Origin: Weimeria sp002480925
Lineage (GTDB): Bacteria; Bacillota; Clostridia; Lachnospirales; Lachnospiraceae
DNA length: 64,000 nucleotides
Direction: 5' to 3'
Assembly (NCBI RefSeq): GCF_052064335.1
Contig: NZ_JBQHVU010000014.1
Span: forward strand, 1 to 64,000
Part shown: positions 52,725 through 61,033 of the stretch, piece after piece
Numbering within the stretch: the first letter of the stretch is position 1
Layout: every line of letters starts with the position of its first letter
Made by a program: the position numbers and the translations under genes
The notes under the pieces: model-generated
What the model was told of the DNA's origin: nothing
The model's database searches: none
The model's input: the letters and a program-made list of their open reading frames with translations, nothing else

Positions 52725-53255
52725 ATGTTAAATCACATGAGTTTAAGACTGGTGTGGCATAGCGATGGATGGAATGGACATATCTGTAAAAATCCTGAGG
52801 CAAACCCATATTGTGTAGGTCAGTATTCGTATCCTGGAACGCTTATAAAAGAAAATAGAAATATAGATGATGAGAAAACTCATGCAGGAGAATCCTGTGC
52901 GTCGTGTCCTGGAGTGGCAGCATGCAGTTTGAGCATTAATGCATTTGGTAAGGAAACAATTACAGCTACGGCTCAGACACCAAAGTGGTGGAATGGCAAA
53001 GCGGATCCAGCAGAGATAACATTGCCACCAGCTACAGCATGTACATGGAATTATGAAGGAATGTACAGTGAGGATGTGGTTAAACATAGCGGTGTTCAAA
53101 AGTATGATTATGACAAGCGTAAGTCAAATGCTGAAGCATATTATTCACAGTTTCAGGAGGGAAGATCTCTGATATTTTATTATGCTGGCTACAGTAACCC
53201 TTTTTCAGATGATGAATATAATGGATATGTTGGATTTGTGAGGATATATGGTTAA
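52725..53255 (+). CDS. Cys-rich protein at the head of the BREX operon, helicase-N-domain-like
   Basis: 176 residues from the ATG at 52725 (AGGAGG 9 bp upstream; a -10-like TATAAT at 52679-52684). The start reads SLRLVWHSDGWNGHICKNPE. Six Cys residues (21, 30, 58, 61, 67, 106), with CASCPGVAAC in the middle, could bind a metal or Fe-S cluster. The end is SLIFYYAGYSNPFSDDEYNG, then YVGFVRIYG. From memory, a similar N-terminal block is found in large helicases of defence loci; here it stands alone without helicase motifs. Its stop overlaps the brxA start by 8 bp, so it is translated with BREX. It is not one of the known core BREX genes. Confidence 0.7.
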   Translation: MLNHMSLRLVWHSDGWNGHICKNPEANPYCVGQYSYPGTLIKENRNIDDEKTHAGESCASCPGVAACSLSINAFGKETITATAQTPKWWNGKADPAEITLPPATACTWNYEGMYSEDVVKHSGVQKYDYDKRKSNAEAYYSQFQEGRSLIFYYAGYSNPFSDDEYNGYVGFVRIYG

Positions 53256-53847
53256 TAAATACAGCGCCGGCAGCGTGAAATATCTGCTCTGGTTCGTTGA
53301 GACAAAGGAGACCGTTCGGCTATGTCAGGAACATAATATGTCAGAGGTCAGAGAAATCGTGATCAGAGGAAATGTCTATCAGCAGAGAGCAGAGAGCAGG
53401 ATCATAAGTGAGTTCGGATGTATCAGGCGAAGGATAGAAAATACTCCGGAGGATGTGATGAATCAGATCCTCACAGCGGATGTGAGTACAGCAAAGATCA
53501 TTGCGCTGATATCGGCAATGGAATCAGACAGGATGCTTTTTGAACTGGTCTATGAGCTATATGGAGAGAAGCTCAGGCTTGGAGAAGAAGAGATCACAGA
53601 TGCCGATATGAACATATTCTTCGACAGAAAAATTGATCAGGATTCCACAGTGGCTGCATGGACGGAGACTACAATAAAGAAACTAAAATCTACATATATC
53701 AGATTTCTGATCGAAGCAGGAATCCTGAAAAAGGATGAGGATGACAGAAAGAAAATCGTAAGGCCGTTCATAGATGATGATCTGCGAAAGGCATTGAAAG
53801 ATAATGACATGGCAAACTTCCTTTACGCATTTACAGGAGAGCGCTGA
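53248..53847 (+). CDS. brxA: BREX protein BrxA (DUF1819 family)
   Basis: 199 residues, the usual size for BrxA. The start YSAGSVKYLLWFVETKETVRL and the charged helical body match the DUF1819 family, a helical DNA-binding-like protein found first in type I BREX operons. It overlaps the Cys-rich gene by 8 bp and brxB by 1 bp. BREX blocks phage DNA replication and methylates host DNA; the precise role of BrxA is not established. Confidence 0.9.
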   Translation: MVNKYSAGSVKYLLWFVETKETVRLCQEHNMSEVREIVIRGNVYQQRAESRIISEFGCIRRRIENTPEDVMNQILTADVSTAKIIALISAMESDRMLFELVYELYGEKLRLGEEEITDADMNIFFDRKIDQDSTVAAWTETTIKKLKSTYIRFLIEAGILKKDEDDRKKIVRPFIDDDLRKALKDNDMANFLYAFTGER

Positions 53848-54443
53848 TGAATTTTCAAAAAAGGATAGATGCCATCTGGCCAAGAATCTCATCAGAGGAT
53901 TTTCTTGAAAACCGTGGCGGCATCAATGAGAAGAGATATTATATATTTGAATATGATCCGGTAAATGAAACTGTTATGCGCAGCACCATTCAGGATCTCA
54001 AAGATAAGAATAATCCTGACACAGATGGATTTGTGATCTGTGAATATGACATCTATGATATGGTGATCGATATTCTTGAAGAGAAGGGATACATAGATAA
54101 GTGTATCCGCTTTGAGAAGGAAAAGGGATTCCAATATGTAGAGAAAGCAGTGAAAAAAACCTTGCGTCTCACTACGGATCAGAATATGATCATCAATCGG
54201 ATCGTAAAGGAGACGCCTGATAATGCAGTTGTGTTTCTTACAGGAATAGGAAAAGTATATCCTTTCGTGAGAGCACACAATCTGCTGAATACCCTGAGAG
54301 ATGTGTTCCATAAATGCCCGGTCGTTATGTTCTATCCGGGCACATGGGATGGTCAGACACTAAGCCTCTTCGGGACAATGACAGATGGCAACTATTATAT
54401 GGCAAAACCGCTTGTGTACAGCGAGGGAGGAAAGATCAGATGA
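53847..54443 (+). CDS. brxB: BREX protein BrxB (DUF1788 family)
   Basis: 198 residues matching DUF1788. Visible family blocks are FLENRGGINEKRYYIFEYD, the central RFEKEKGFQYVEKAVKKTL helix, and FLTGIGKVYPFVRAHNLLN followed by VVMFYPGTWDGQTLSLFG. It is the second gene of the type I BREX order. The stop overlaps brxC by 4 bp (ATGA). Its biochemical role is unknown, but it is needed for BREX function in studied systems. Confidence 0.92.
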   Translation: MNFQKRIDAIWPRISSEDFLENRGGINEKRYYIFEYDPVNETVMRSTIQDLKDKNNPDTDGFVICEYDIYDMVIDILEEKGYIDKCIRFEKEKGFQYVEKAVKKTLRLTTDQNMIINRIVKETPDNAVVFLTGIGKVYPFVRAHNLLNTLRDVFHKCPVVMFYPGTWDGQTLSLFGTMTDGNYYMAKPLVYSEGGKIR

Positions 54444-57400
54444 AGATTCAGGATATGTTCCAGAAGTCGATTGATCGTGAGATCAACGGCGTAATAATGG
54501 TAGGTCAGAAGGAAAAGGAGAATGTGTATCAGGAACTCAACGAGTACGTGGTCACGGATGAGATCGACCGCTACATGAATAAGTTCTTCGATGCGTATGA
54601 GAAGGGACTGACCGGGAAGACCAGCAAAATGGGAGTGTGGATATCAGGTTTCTTTGGGAGTGGTAAATCACATTTCCTGAAAATCCTGTCATACATACTT
54701 TCAGACAAGAAAGTAAAGAATACAGATGATCCATCTGATAGCAGGATTTATTCTGCATCAGACTTCTTCATGGATGACGTTAAGGTGCCGGATAAGAAGC
54801 TCCAGGAGAAGATAAAGGATGTCGCATCCTATGCAGATGATACAGATGTGATTCTTTTCAATGTGGACTCCAAGAGTACGGCAGAGAATAAGGATGACAA
54901 GGAAGCGATAAAGAAGGTCTTCATGAAGGTCTTCAATGATTATTTGGGGTACTGCGGATCGATTCCTTTTCTTGCAGCTTTTGAGAGAAGCCTCGATGAA
55001 AAGGGCAAGTACGATGAGTTCAAAGAAAAGTTCAAAGAGATAAGTGGCGATGACTGGGTAGATGCCAGAGATGATTTCTATTTCAGCCAGGATGATATAG
55101 TAGAGGCTGTTTCTGAAATTGGAGTAATGAGTAAGGAAGCAGCAGAGAACTGGGCGAATAATGCTGAGAGCACATACAGCTTTTCGATAGAGGATTTTGC
55201 TAACTATGTGAAGTCATACTGTGACAGCAAGGGCAGTAATCATCATGTGGTATTCCTTGTGGATGAGATCGGTCAGTATATAGCAGATGACAGCAAGCTC
55301 ATGGTAAATCTCCAGACAGTCACAGAGGATCTGGGGATAGCATGTCAGGGAAAGGCATGGATCGCAGTTACGAGCCAGCAGGATATCGATTCGATCACGA
55401 AGATCATCGGGGATGACTTTTCCAAGATCCAGGGACGATTTGATACAAGAGTATCACTGTCATCAGCAGATGTAGCAGAGGTCGTACAGAAGAGACTTCT
55501 CGAGAAAAAGCCTGAGGTCTCAGAGAGATTAAAGCCTATATATGAGCGCTATAAGAATACGATAGAGAATAATATCACGTTCAGCGAAGGTACACCTCAT
55601 ATGCCTTTGTATTCGGATGCAGAGAATTTCGCGGATGTGTACCCATTTGTGCCGTACCAGTTCAAGCTATTAGGAGAGGTGCTCACCGCGATCAGACAGT
55701 ACAGTTCCAGCGGAAAAAATACATCTGATGGTGAGAGATCGATGCTTGCCTACACCCAGATAGCTGCAAGGAAGTATGAAGATCAGGATTCCGATATCCT
55801 GATTCCTTTTGATGCATTCTATGATAGGGCGGATGATGATGTGGATCACCAGCACAGGGTAGTGATATCGGAGGCAATGAAGAATCCGAGGCTTAACGAC
55901 TTTGATGTCAGTCTCCTGAAGGTTCTTTTTATGATAAAGCATGTCCGCAATTTCCAGGGGACAGCTCAGAACTTTACGACACTTATGATCTCCAGGCTCG
56001 ATCAGGATATGCCTGAGCTGCATAAGACAGTTGATGAATCTCTTCGCAGGCTCTGTGATGAGCTTCTGGTACAGCGCAACGGAGATCTGTATGTGTTCCT
56101 GACGAATGAGGAGCAGGAAGCAGAGAACAGGATCCGGAATATAAATGTCGATACCAAGGTGACACAGCAGTATATAGCTGCTACTGCATTTGAGGAGATC
56201 ATTGCATTCCCGAATAGTAAATACAGGTATAGCAACCGTTATTCGTTCTCATTCAATACAGAGCTTGATGACAGGATCATCAAGAATAATAACAGCGATA
56301 TTTCCTTGCATCTGTACACGGCATTCAGTGGAGAACTCAACGACCAGGCACTGTCAATGCTTTCAATGAATGAGCAGGCGGTAATAGTGAAGCTGGATGA
56401 TACCCAGCCATACATTTCAGAAGTCGAGATGATGGAGAAGATTCAGGCATTCCTCGAAAGTCCGGAGAATTCTACACTCACAGACTTTGAAATCATCAAG
56501 GCTACCAAGCAGAAGGAGAGACTTGATTTCTCTAAAAGAGCAAGGGAGTATATCAGGGAAGCTCTGGAGAATTCGACTATATTTGTCAGAGGGGCAAAGC
56601 TCAATATTAAGACAAAGAAGGTACAGGAGCGTATAGGAGAGGGTTTCAGAAAGCTTATCGACAGCGTATACAGCAAGCTCAAGAATATGAAGTCTGAGCC
56701 TACACAGGAGACAATCCGTGAAGTCCTGAAGAAGAATAATAATTATGTTCAGGTCTCGTTCGGAGGTGTGGACAAGGATCCGGATGAGGAGGCTCTGAAT
56801 GACCTTCTTTCTGCAGTTCAGTTTAATAGCAATCAGGGAATAAGGACTTCTCTGAAGCAGCTTTTTGACCAGTTCGGGAAGGCTCCGTATGGATATACTG
56901 AGGAAGATATAGAATATCTGGTTGCAGTACACTATAAGAAGGGACATATATCATTCAAGCTGAACAGTGTGATCCATACACCGGCATCGACTACTGCTGA
57001 TGAGGCGTACAAGTATCTGACTCAGAGAGGGTATAGGGAGACGCTTCTTATAGAGCTTAAGCAGACACCGAAGAAGGCGTGGGTGAAGTCTGTAAAGGAT
57101 GTAATCCATGACTTCTTTGGACATGCTGCAATAACTGATGACTCAGATGCCCTGATGCGTGATTTCAAGACATACTGTGAGACATTTCATTCCAGGATAG
57201 AAAAGACACTTGCTAGTGATTATATTGGTGATTCTCCACTCCCTGGAAAGGAGACTCTTAATAAAGCGCTCAGAATGACAGACGAGATAAATGCTATTCA
57301 GGATCCTATGACATTCTATCAGAGAGTGGATGAACTGGCAGACGATTTCAAGGCGGTTGCTCTTGATATGGCAGACCTTAAGAATTTCCTTGAGGGCACT

Positions 57401-58063
57401 CAGAAGAATAAGTTCCTGAGTGCATACAAAGCTCTGAAGATATATGAGGCCAGCAAGAACTATATTTCTGATCAGGAGATAATAGACTATGCAAACCAGA
57501 TCAGGAAGATAATTAAGAACAACAAGCCATACAGTTTTATAAAAAAGCTGGAGCAGTATGATCAGGAGCTCACCAGTTCTATCATGGATCTTCTTCAGAA
57601 GTATGAAGAGGCTATCAGACCACAGGTATATGATGATTTCAAGACAGCTCTTGATGCAGTGATTGCGGACAGGCCGTATACTGACAGACTCAAGGAATCT
57701 TTCTCTGAGAAGTTCAATGATCTTCTTGAAAAGCTGTCCCATACAAGTGATATCGCATCGATGAATGGCATACCGACTGAGAGTACAGCCCTGTTGGATA
57801 AGTGCCTGAGAGAAAATGACGCAGCAGAGGCAGCATATCAGGCAAGCATTATTCCGCCGAAGCCACCGACGGGCGGAGGTATTGATCCGCAGCCACCAAA
57901 GCCGCCTGTCCATAAGCCTCCAAAGACAGTGACGATGAGGATGCTGACCCACAACAAGACATACAGGATCAAGACAAAGGATGATGTGGAAAAGTTCCTT
58001 GATGAGATGCGCAAGTCTCTAATGGAGCAGCTGGATGATGATACCACGATCAATCTGAGCTGA
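54440..58063 (+). CDS. brxC: BREX ATPase BrxC
   Basis: 1207 residues from the ATG that overlaps the brxB stop; GGGAGG lies upstream. The start MKIQDMFQKSIDREINGVIM is a BrxC hallmark. Walker A GFFGSGKSHF lies near residue 70 and the Walker B-like VVFLVDEIGQY near 270. Long helical regions follow, and a Pro-rich spacer (~1139-1162, PPKPPTGGG type) precedes a short conserved C-terminus (MRMLTHNKTYRIKTKDDVEK). BrxC is the large AAA+ ATPase of type I BREX and likely coordinates PglX with other subunits at DNA. In the usual order pglX follows directly; here ~3 kb intervenes. Confidence 0.95.
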   Translation: MKIQDMFQKSIDREINGVIMVGQKEKENVYQELNEYVVTDEIDRYMNKFFDAYEKGLTGKTSKMGVWISGFFGSGKSHFLKILSYILSDKKVKNTDDPSDSRIYSASDFFMDDVKVPDKKLQEKIKDVASYADDTDVILFNVDSKSTAENKDDKEAIKKVFMKVFNDYLGYCGSIPFLAAFERSLDEKGKYDEFKEKFKEISGDDWVDARDDFYFSQDDIVEAVSEIGVMSKEAAENWANNAESTYSFSIEDFANYVKSYCDSKGSNHHVVFLVDEIGQYIADDSKLMVNLQTVTEDLGIACQGKAWIAVTSQQDIDSITKIIGDDFSKIQGRFDTRVSLSSADVAEVVQKRLLEKKPEVSERLKPIYERYKNTIENNITFSEGTPHMPLYSDAENFADVYPFVPYQFKLLGEVLTAIRQYSSSGKNTSDGERSMLAYTQIAARKYEDQDSDILIPFDAFYDRADDDVDHQHRVVISEAMKNPRLNDFDVSLLKVLFMIKHVRNFQGTAQNFTTLMISRLDQDMPELHKTVDESLRRLCDELLVQRNGDLYVFLTNEEQEAENRIRNINVDTKVTQQYIAATAFEEIIAFPNSKYRYSNRYSFSFNTELDDRIIKNNNSDISLHLYTAFSGELNDQALSMLSMNEQAVIVKLDDTQPYISEVEMMEKIQAFLESPENSTLTDFEIIKATKQKERLDFSKRAREYIREALENSTIFVRGAKLNIKTKKVQERIGEGFRKLIDSVYSKLKNMKSEPTQETIREVLKKNNNYVQVSFGGVDKDPDEEALNDLLSAVQFNSNQGIRTSLKQLFDQFGKAPYGYTEEDIEYLVAVHYKKGHISFKLNSVIHTPASTTADEAYKYLTQRGYRETLLIELKQTPKKAWVKSVKDVIHDFFGHAAITDDSDALMRDFKTYCETFHSRIEKTLASDYIGDSPLPGKETLNKALRMTDEINAIQDPMTFYQRVDELADDFKAVALDMADLKNFLEGTQKNKFLSAYKALKIYEASKNYISDQEIIDYANQIRKIIKNNKPYSFIKKLEQYDQELTSSIMDLLQKYEEAIRPQVYDDFKTALDAVIADRPYTDRLKESFSEKFNDLLEKLSHTSDIASMNGIPTESTALLDKCLRENDAAEAAYQASIIPPKPPTGGGIDPQPPKPPVHKPPKTVTMRMLTHNKTYRIKTKDDVEKFLDEMRKSLMEQLDDDTTINLS

Positions 58064-58121
58064 TTACGAAGCCCGGGGCCGCGGGAGGCCCCAATGACTC
58101 TCCTTTAATTTTGAATAAAAG

Positions 58122-58152
58122 ACGTGCAGTCCGTATGATTGCACGTTTTTTT
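58122..58152 (+). terminator. Terminator after brxC
   Basis: A 7 bp stem (ACGTGCA / TGCACGT), an 11 nt loop and T7. A GC-rich hairpin (GGGGCC / GGCCCC, about 58077-58092) lies just before it. Together they separate brxABC from the following module. Confidence 0.75.
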
Positions 58153-58252
58153 GCTATAATGCCTAAACACGTTCGTTGGATTATTGCAAATTGTTAATAA
58201 TCTGTATATAGGGGATGCCTGAAATATATAAATACAAAATATAGAATTATAC

Positions 58253-58281
58253 TTGACAAAATGATAATGTGCTGTTAATAT
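58253..58281 (+). promoter_or_regulatory. Consensus promoter for the XRE/ImmA module
   Basis: TTGACA (58253-58258), exactly 17 bp, TAATAT (58276-58281). Two purine-rich ribosome-like stretches (AAAGGAG, AGGAGG) follow before the start at 58321. A promoter this strong usually needs repression, and the regulator encoded next is the obvious candidate. Confidence 0.85.
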
Positions 58282-58320
58282 AGATTCGTAGACAAAGGAG
58301 ATTTACAGGAGGAAAGCACG

Positions 58321-58641
58321 ATGAAGCAGATAGGAGAAAGGATTAAAGCGTTGTTAAGCAGGAAAGGGATGACTCAGAAAGAGCTTGCTATCAGGACAGG
58401 GTGCACTGAGGCCGCGATATCTCACTATATAAAAGGTGACAGAACACCAAGATCAAGCGTCCTTGCGAAGATGGCGATTGCGCTCGATACTACATCAGAA
58501 TATCTTCTTGAGGGTATACCTGTGGATAAACAGTCAGAGCTGGGATATGCGAAGAAGCTGATAGCCAGAAATGTGAATCAGATGTCTTCAAAGGATAAAA
58601 AAGAGTTTATTGATATTCTAATGGGAGATGACGATGAATAA
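58321..58641 (+). CDS. XRE-family helix-turn-helix regulator
   Basis: 106 residues. The helix-turn-helix occupies ~5-60 (RIKALLSRKGMTQKELAIRT, TEAAISHYIKGDRTPRSSVL), typical Cro/C1 fold, followed by a short helical tail that could be the target of proteolysis. It is the first gene after a consensus promoter and overlaps the metalloprotease gene by 14 bp. In ICEBs1 and related phages such an ImmR-type repressor is destroyed by a paired ImmA protease. It probably represses its own promoter, and perhaps the toxin genes behind it. Confidence 0.88.
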   Translation: MKQIGERIKALLSRKGMTQKELAIRTGCTEAAISHYIKGDRTPRSSVLAKMAIALDTTSEYLLEGIPVDKQSELGYAKKLIARNVNQMSSKDKKEFIDILMGDDDE

Positions 58642-59227
58642 GGAAGTATGGAAGCTTTCCGATGAGAAGTATGAATTTATCAAAGGGGAGGTCGTGCATA
58701 TATTTGAGATGTATGAGATCAGATGCATACCTGTATCAGGCTTTGAGATTGCCATAAAAATGGGGATAACTCTGATCCCTTATTCAGCATTATCAAGGAG
58801 AAAATTAAAAGCGGCACGGACGATAAGTGAAGACGGTTTCTTTTGTGAGAATGGTGGTAAGGAGATTATTTTTTATAATGACATGGACTATAAATATGAC
58901 AGGCAGAACTTTACGATCTTGCATGAAATAGGTCATATAGTCCTTGATCATACTGGACGTGGAGAGCATGAGGAGGATGAAGCAAATTTTTTTGCAAAAT
59001 ATGCAATAGCTCCTCCGATACTTGTAGACAAGATCAATCCCAGAAGCTGGCTGGATATTTATGACAGGTTCAATATCAGTGAAACTGCTGCCGCATATGC
59101 ATATCGGTACTATCTGAAGTGGAAAGGACACCACAAGCTGCAGAAGACCTATACCGATTATGAAAACAGGCTGCTTCAATACTACGACAGATATGGTGGA
59201 GGTGATGCCTATGAGCGTGTGATCTGA
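58628..59227 (+). CDS. ImmA/IrrE-type zinc metalloprotease
   Basis: 199 residues. The zinc-binding motif HEIGH (residues 99-103 from this start) and a downstream EDEANFFAKYAIAP block match the ImmA/IrrE (DUF955) family. A second possible start at 58634 would remove two residues. It overlaps the XRE regulator gene by 14 bp. The pair would act as a switch: the protease cleaves the repressor when triggered, releasing nearby genes. The trigger is unknown; here it might be phage infection or a failed BREX response. Confidence 0.88.
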   Translation: MTMNKEVWKLSDEKYEFIKGEVVHIFEMYEIRCIPVSGFEIAIKMGITLIPYSALSRRKLKAARTISEDGFFCENGGKEIIFYNDMDYKYDRQNFTILHEIGHIVLDHTGRGEHEEDEANFFAKYAIAPPILVDKINPRSWLDIYDRFNISETAAAYAYRYYLKWKGHHKLQKTYTDYENRLLQYYDRYGGGDAYERVI

Positions 59228-59236
59228 GAATAAAAA

Positions 59237-59273
59237 ACACTTCTTAAATTGCTACCAACAATTTAGGAAGTGT
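59237..59273. repeat. Strong hairpin after the protease gene
   Basis: ACACTTCTTAAATTG and CAATTTAGGAAGTGT pair with one mismatch around a 7 nt loop. The plus strand has no T-run after it, but the minus strand does (T6), so the terminator polarity points left although no leftward gene is present. The rest of 59228-59465 looks empty. Confidence 0.6.
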
Positions 59274-59465
59274 CATAGGCGGAACAGGCACGAATGCTAG
59301 TCCTTTTTGAATGTATATAGCATTTTAGCATAGATTTTCCGTCTATACAAGAGAAACTTTTGGTTTTTTGTTTAAGCCATATAATTGGCGGAAAGGAAGG
59401 CAGAATGCTTTCGTTAATTGATAGTATTGAATCTTCCTGTCATTATAGGACAGGGGGGTTCAGTA

Positions 59466-59948
59466 ATGGGGACGACTAAAACAGGACGAACTCTTAATAC
59501 TAAAGGAGCAGCTGGTGTTGCAAGTCAGTTTGCTGTTGTACATTCTAACGAGGGAACGTATACACACCCGATGCCAGGTGACCATATACGTCTTGTAAGT
59601 GGTGGACATGGCCAGACTGGTATAAATGAACTTGATAAATACGGGATAGAATATCACATCGTGAAGACCTATCCGAACGGAGTGAGAGTTGGAAATGTTC
59701 CAAATCACAGAAATCCCCGGAAACGGAAAGGAACAGGCCAGGCATGGTTTCCAAGAAATTGGACAAGCAGAGATATACGGCACGCAGGAGAGCATGTTGC
59801 CAATTTGCGAGGGAATCGACACAGTAAGAATGGAGAAGCCGTATACGGAATCTGGAAAGGAGTCCGTGTTGGTGTTATCAGGACAAATGGCAAGATTGCT
59901 ACCATTTTTCCAGATTCAAAACAACCATACAGGAAAGGAAAAAAATAA
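59466..59948 (+). CDS. Stand-alone EndoU-like RNase toxin domain
   Basis: 160 residues from the ATG at 59466 (AGGGGGG upstream). The sequence matches the bacterial EndoU domain usually found at the C-terminus of polymorphic toxins: LVSGGHGQTG (His48), EYHIVKTYPNGVRVGNVPNH, GQAWFPRNWTSRDIRHAGEH and NGKIATIFPD near the end. EndoU enzymes cut RNA at uridines. No secretion leader, repeats or trafficking domain is attached, so it should act inside the cell or be a detached toxin tip. Its stop overlaps the next gene by 1 bp. That gene is the likely immunity partner. Confidence 0.82.
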   Translation: MGTTKTGRTLNTKGAAGVASQFAVVHSNEGTYTHPMPGDHIRLVSGGHGQTGINELDKYGIEYHIVKTYPNGVRVGNVPNHRNPRKRKGTGQAWFPRNWTSRDIRHAGEHVANLRGNRHSKNGEAVYGIWKGVRVGVIRTNGKIATIFPDSKQPYRKGKK

Positions 59949-60304
59949 TGGATATAAAGAAATTTAGAGAAGTAATCGCCAGGAGAGAGTATGCAGAGAA
60001 AATAAGTCAGGGTGAGTGGTATGATGAGATTGCCAGATGTAATAAACTGGAAACGGATATCCTTTCAGAAGATATTCCTTCTACCATTGATTTTCTCAGA
60101 AATGACTGTACCCCAGATGAATATTCATGGATTAGTGAGGTTATAGATGACATCGCGGAGAAGACTAACAGTCGCGAGCTGGTTGACTGCTATAAAAATC
60201 TTATGAGCAAATTCTCTGAGGAATGTGAAAAGTATAATATAGCAGGCAGCATTGAATCTGCAGATGAAATCCTTGACTGGAGGAAAAAACATGGCAAAAA
60301 TTGA
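59948..60304 (+). CDS. Probable immunity protein for the EndoU toxin
   Basis: 118 residues, small and acidic, predicted almost entirely helical (REVIARREYAEKISQGEWYD, WISEVIDDIAEKTNSRELVD). It starts on the last base of the toxin gene. Size, acidity and position are what one expects for a polymorphic-toxin immunity protein. I do not recognise the exact immunity family, so the role rests on context. It overlaps the DUF4417-like gene by 14 bp. Confidence 0.6.
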   Translation: MDIKKFREVIARREYAEKISQGEWYDEIARCNKLETDILSEDIPSTIDFLRNDCTPDEYSWISEVIDDIAEKTNSRELVDCYKNLMSKFSEECEKYNIAGSIESADEILDWRKKHGKN

Positions 60305-60977
60305 GAATCTTGTTGATGAAGGCTTCAGGGTGTCTCTTGTTGAAACTGCCTTCTTCGATGGAGATCTCGAGATTCCCCATATAGATGCTCCGAAGGAGAT
60401 CATAATCCCATCGGGTATGGTTCCTTTCTCCAAAAGAAATAGAGGCGTCCCGACAGATTTTGTGTGTTTCTATGAAAATGATATCAATTTCAGGGATGTG
60501 CTTACGAAGACAGAAGAATTCAAAGATGATCTCGGTAGATTTGCCGGAATTATATCTCCGGACTGTTCACTGTATATTGATGCACCGTTGATAGTACAGT
60601 TAGCGGATATCTATCTGAATAGAGCCGTCGGATATTATTATAGCAATCAGGGAATATACGTTGTACCAAATATACGTTGGGGCGATGAGAGAACTTATAC
60701 TGATGAAATATTTAGTGAACCACCTGCATTTCTTGGCGTTGATAAGAACAGCATTGTTTCAATTGGCACATATGGGCAGATAAAGGCTGCAGAATCAAAG
60801 AAATATTTCAGAGAAGGCCTGATATCCATGCTTGATTTTCTTAGCCCACAGGTTGTGCTAGTGTATGGTCCGATGAATAGAAAAATCTTTGAAGGTTTGA
60901 GTGGAAGAACTTGTTTTGTGCAGTTTGACGATTGGACTACAAGGCAGCATAAATATGTGGCAATGATATCTCCTTAA
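60291..60977 (+). CDS. DUF4417-like protein
   Basis: 228 residues from the ATG at 60291 with GGAGG upstream. Family-like blocks are IIPSGMVPFSKRNRG, VCFYENDINFRDVL, GRFAGIISPDCSLYIDAPL, NQGIYVVPNIRWGDERTY and VSIGTYGQIKAAESKKYF, matching DUF4417 proteins that are common on phages and integrative elements. Their activity is unknown. It overlaps the immunity gene by 14 bp and ends 56 bp before pglX, completing the module that splits the BREX operon. Confidence 0.75.
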   Translation: MAKIENLVDEGFRVSLVETAFFDGDLEIPHIDAPKEIIIPSGMVPFSKRNRGVPTDFVCFYENDINFRDVLTKTEEFKDDLGRFAGIISPDCSLYIDAPLIVQLADIYLNRAVGYYYSNQGIYVVPNIRWGDERTYTDEIFSEPPAFLGVDKNSIVSIGTYGQIKAAESKKYFREGLISMLDFLSPQVVLVYGPMNRKIFEGLSGRTCFVQFDDWTTRQHKYVAMISP

Positions 60978-61033
60978 TGGTAAAATATGAGTGTTAGCTA
61001 CTGACAAAAATAAGAGTTATGGAGATATAAGAG

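Noticed and set aside
57143..57952. A 269-codon minus-strand frame opposite brxC
   Set aside because: Antisense to a conserved part of brxC, rich in Ile/Leu/Cys as expected for a shadow frame.
59237..59273. Terminator of the XRE/ImmA transcript
   Set aside because: The hairpin is strong but the T-run is on the minus strand, so I listed it as a hairpin only.
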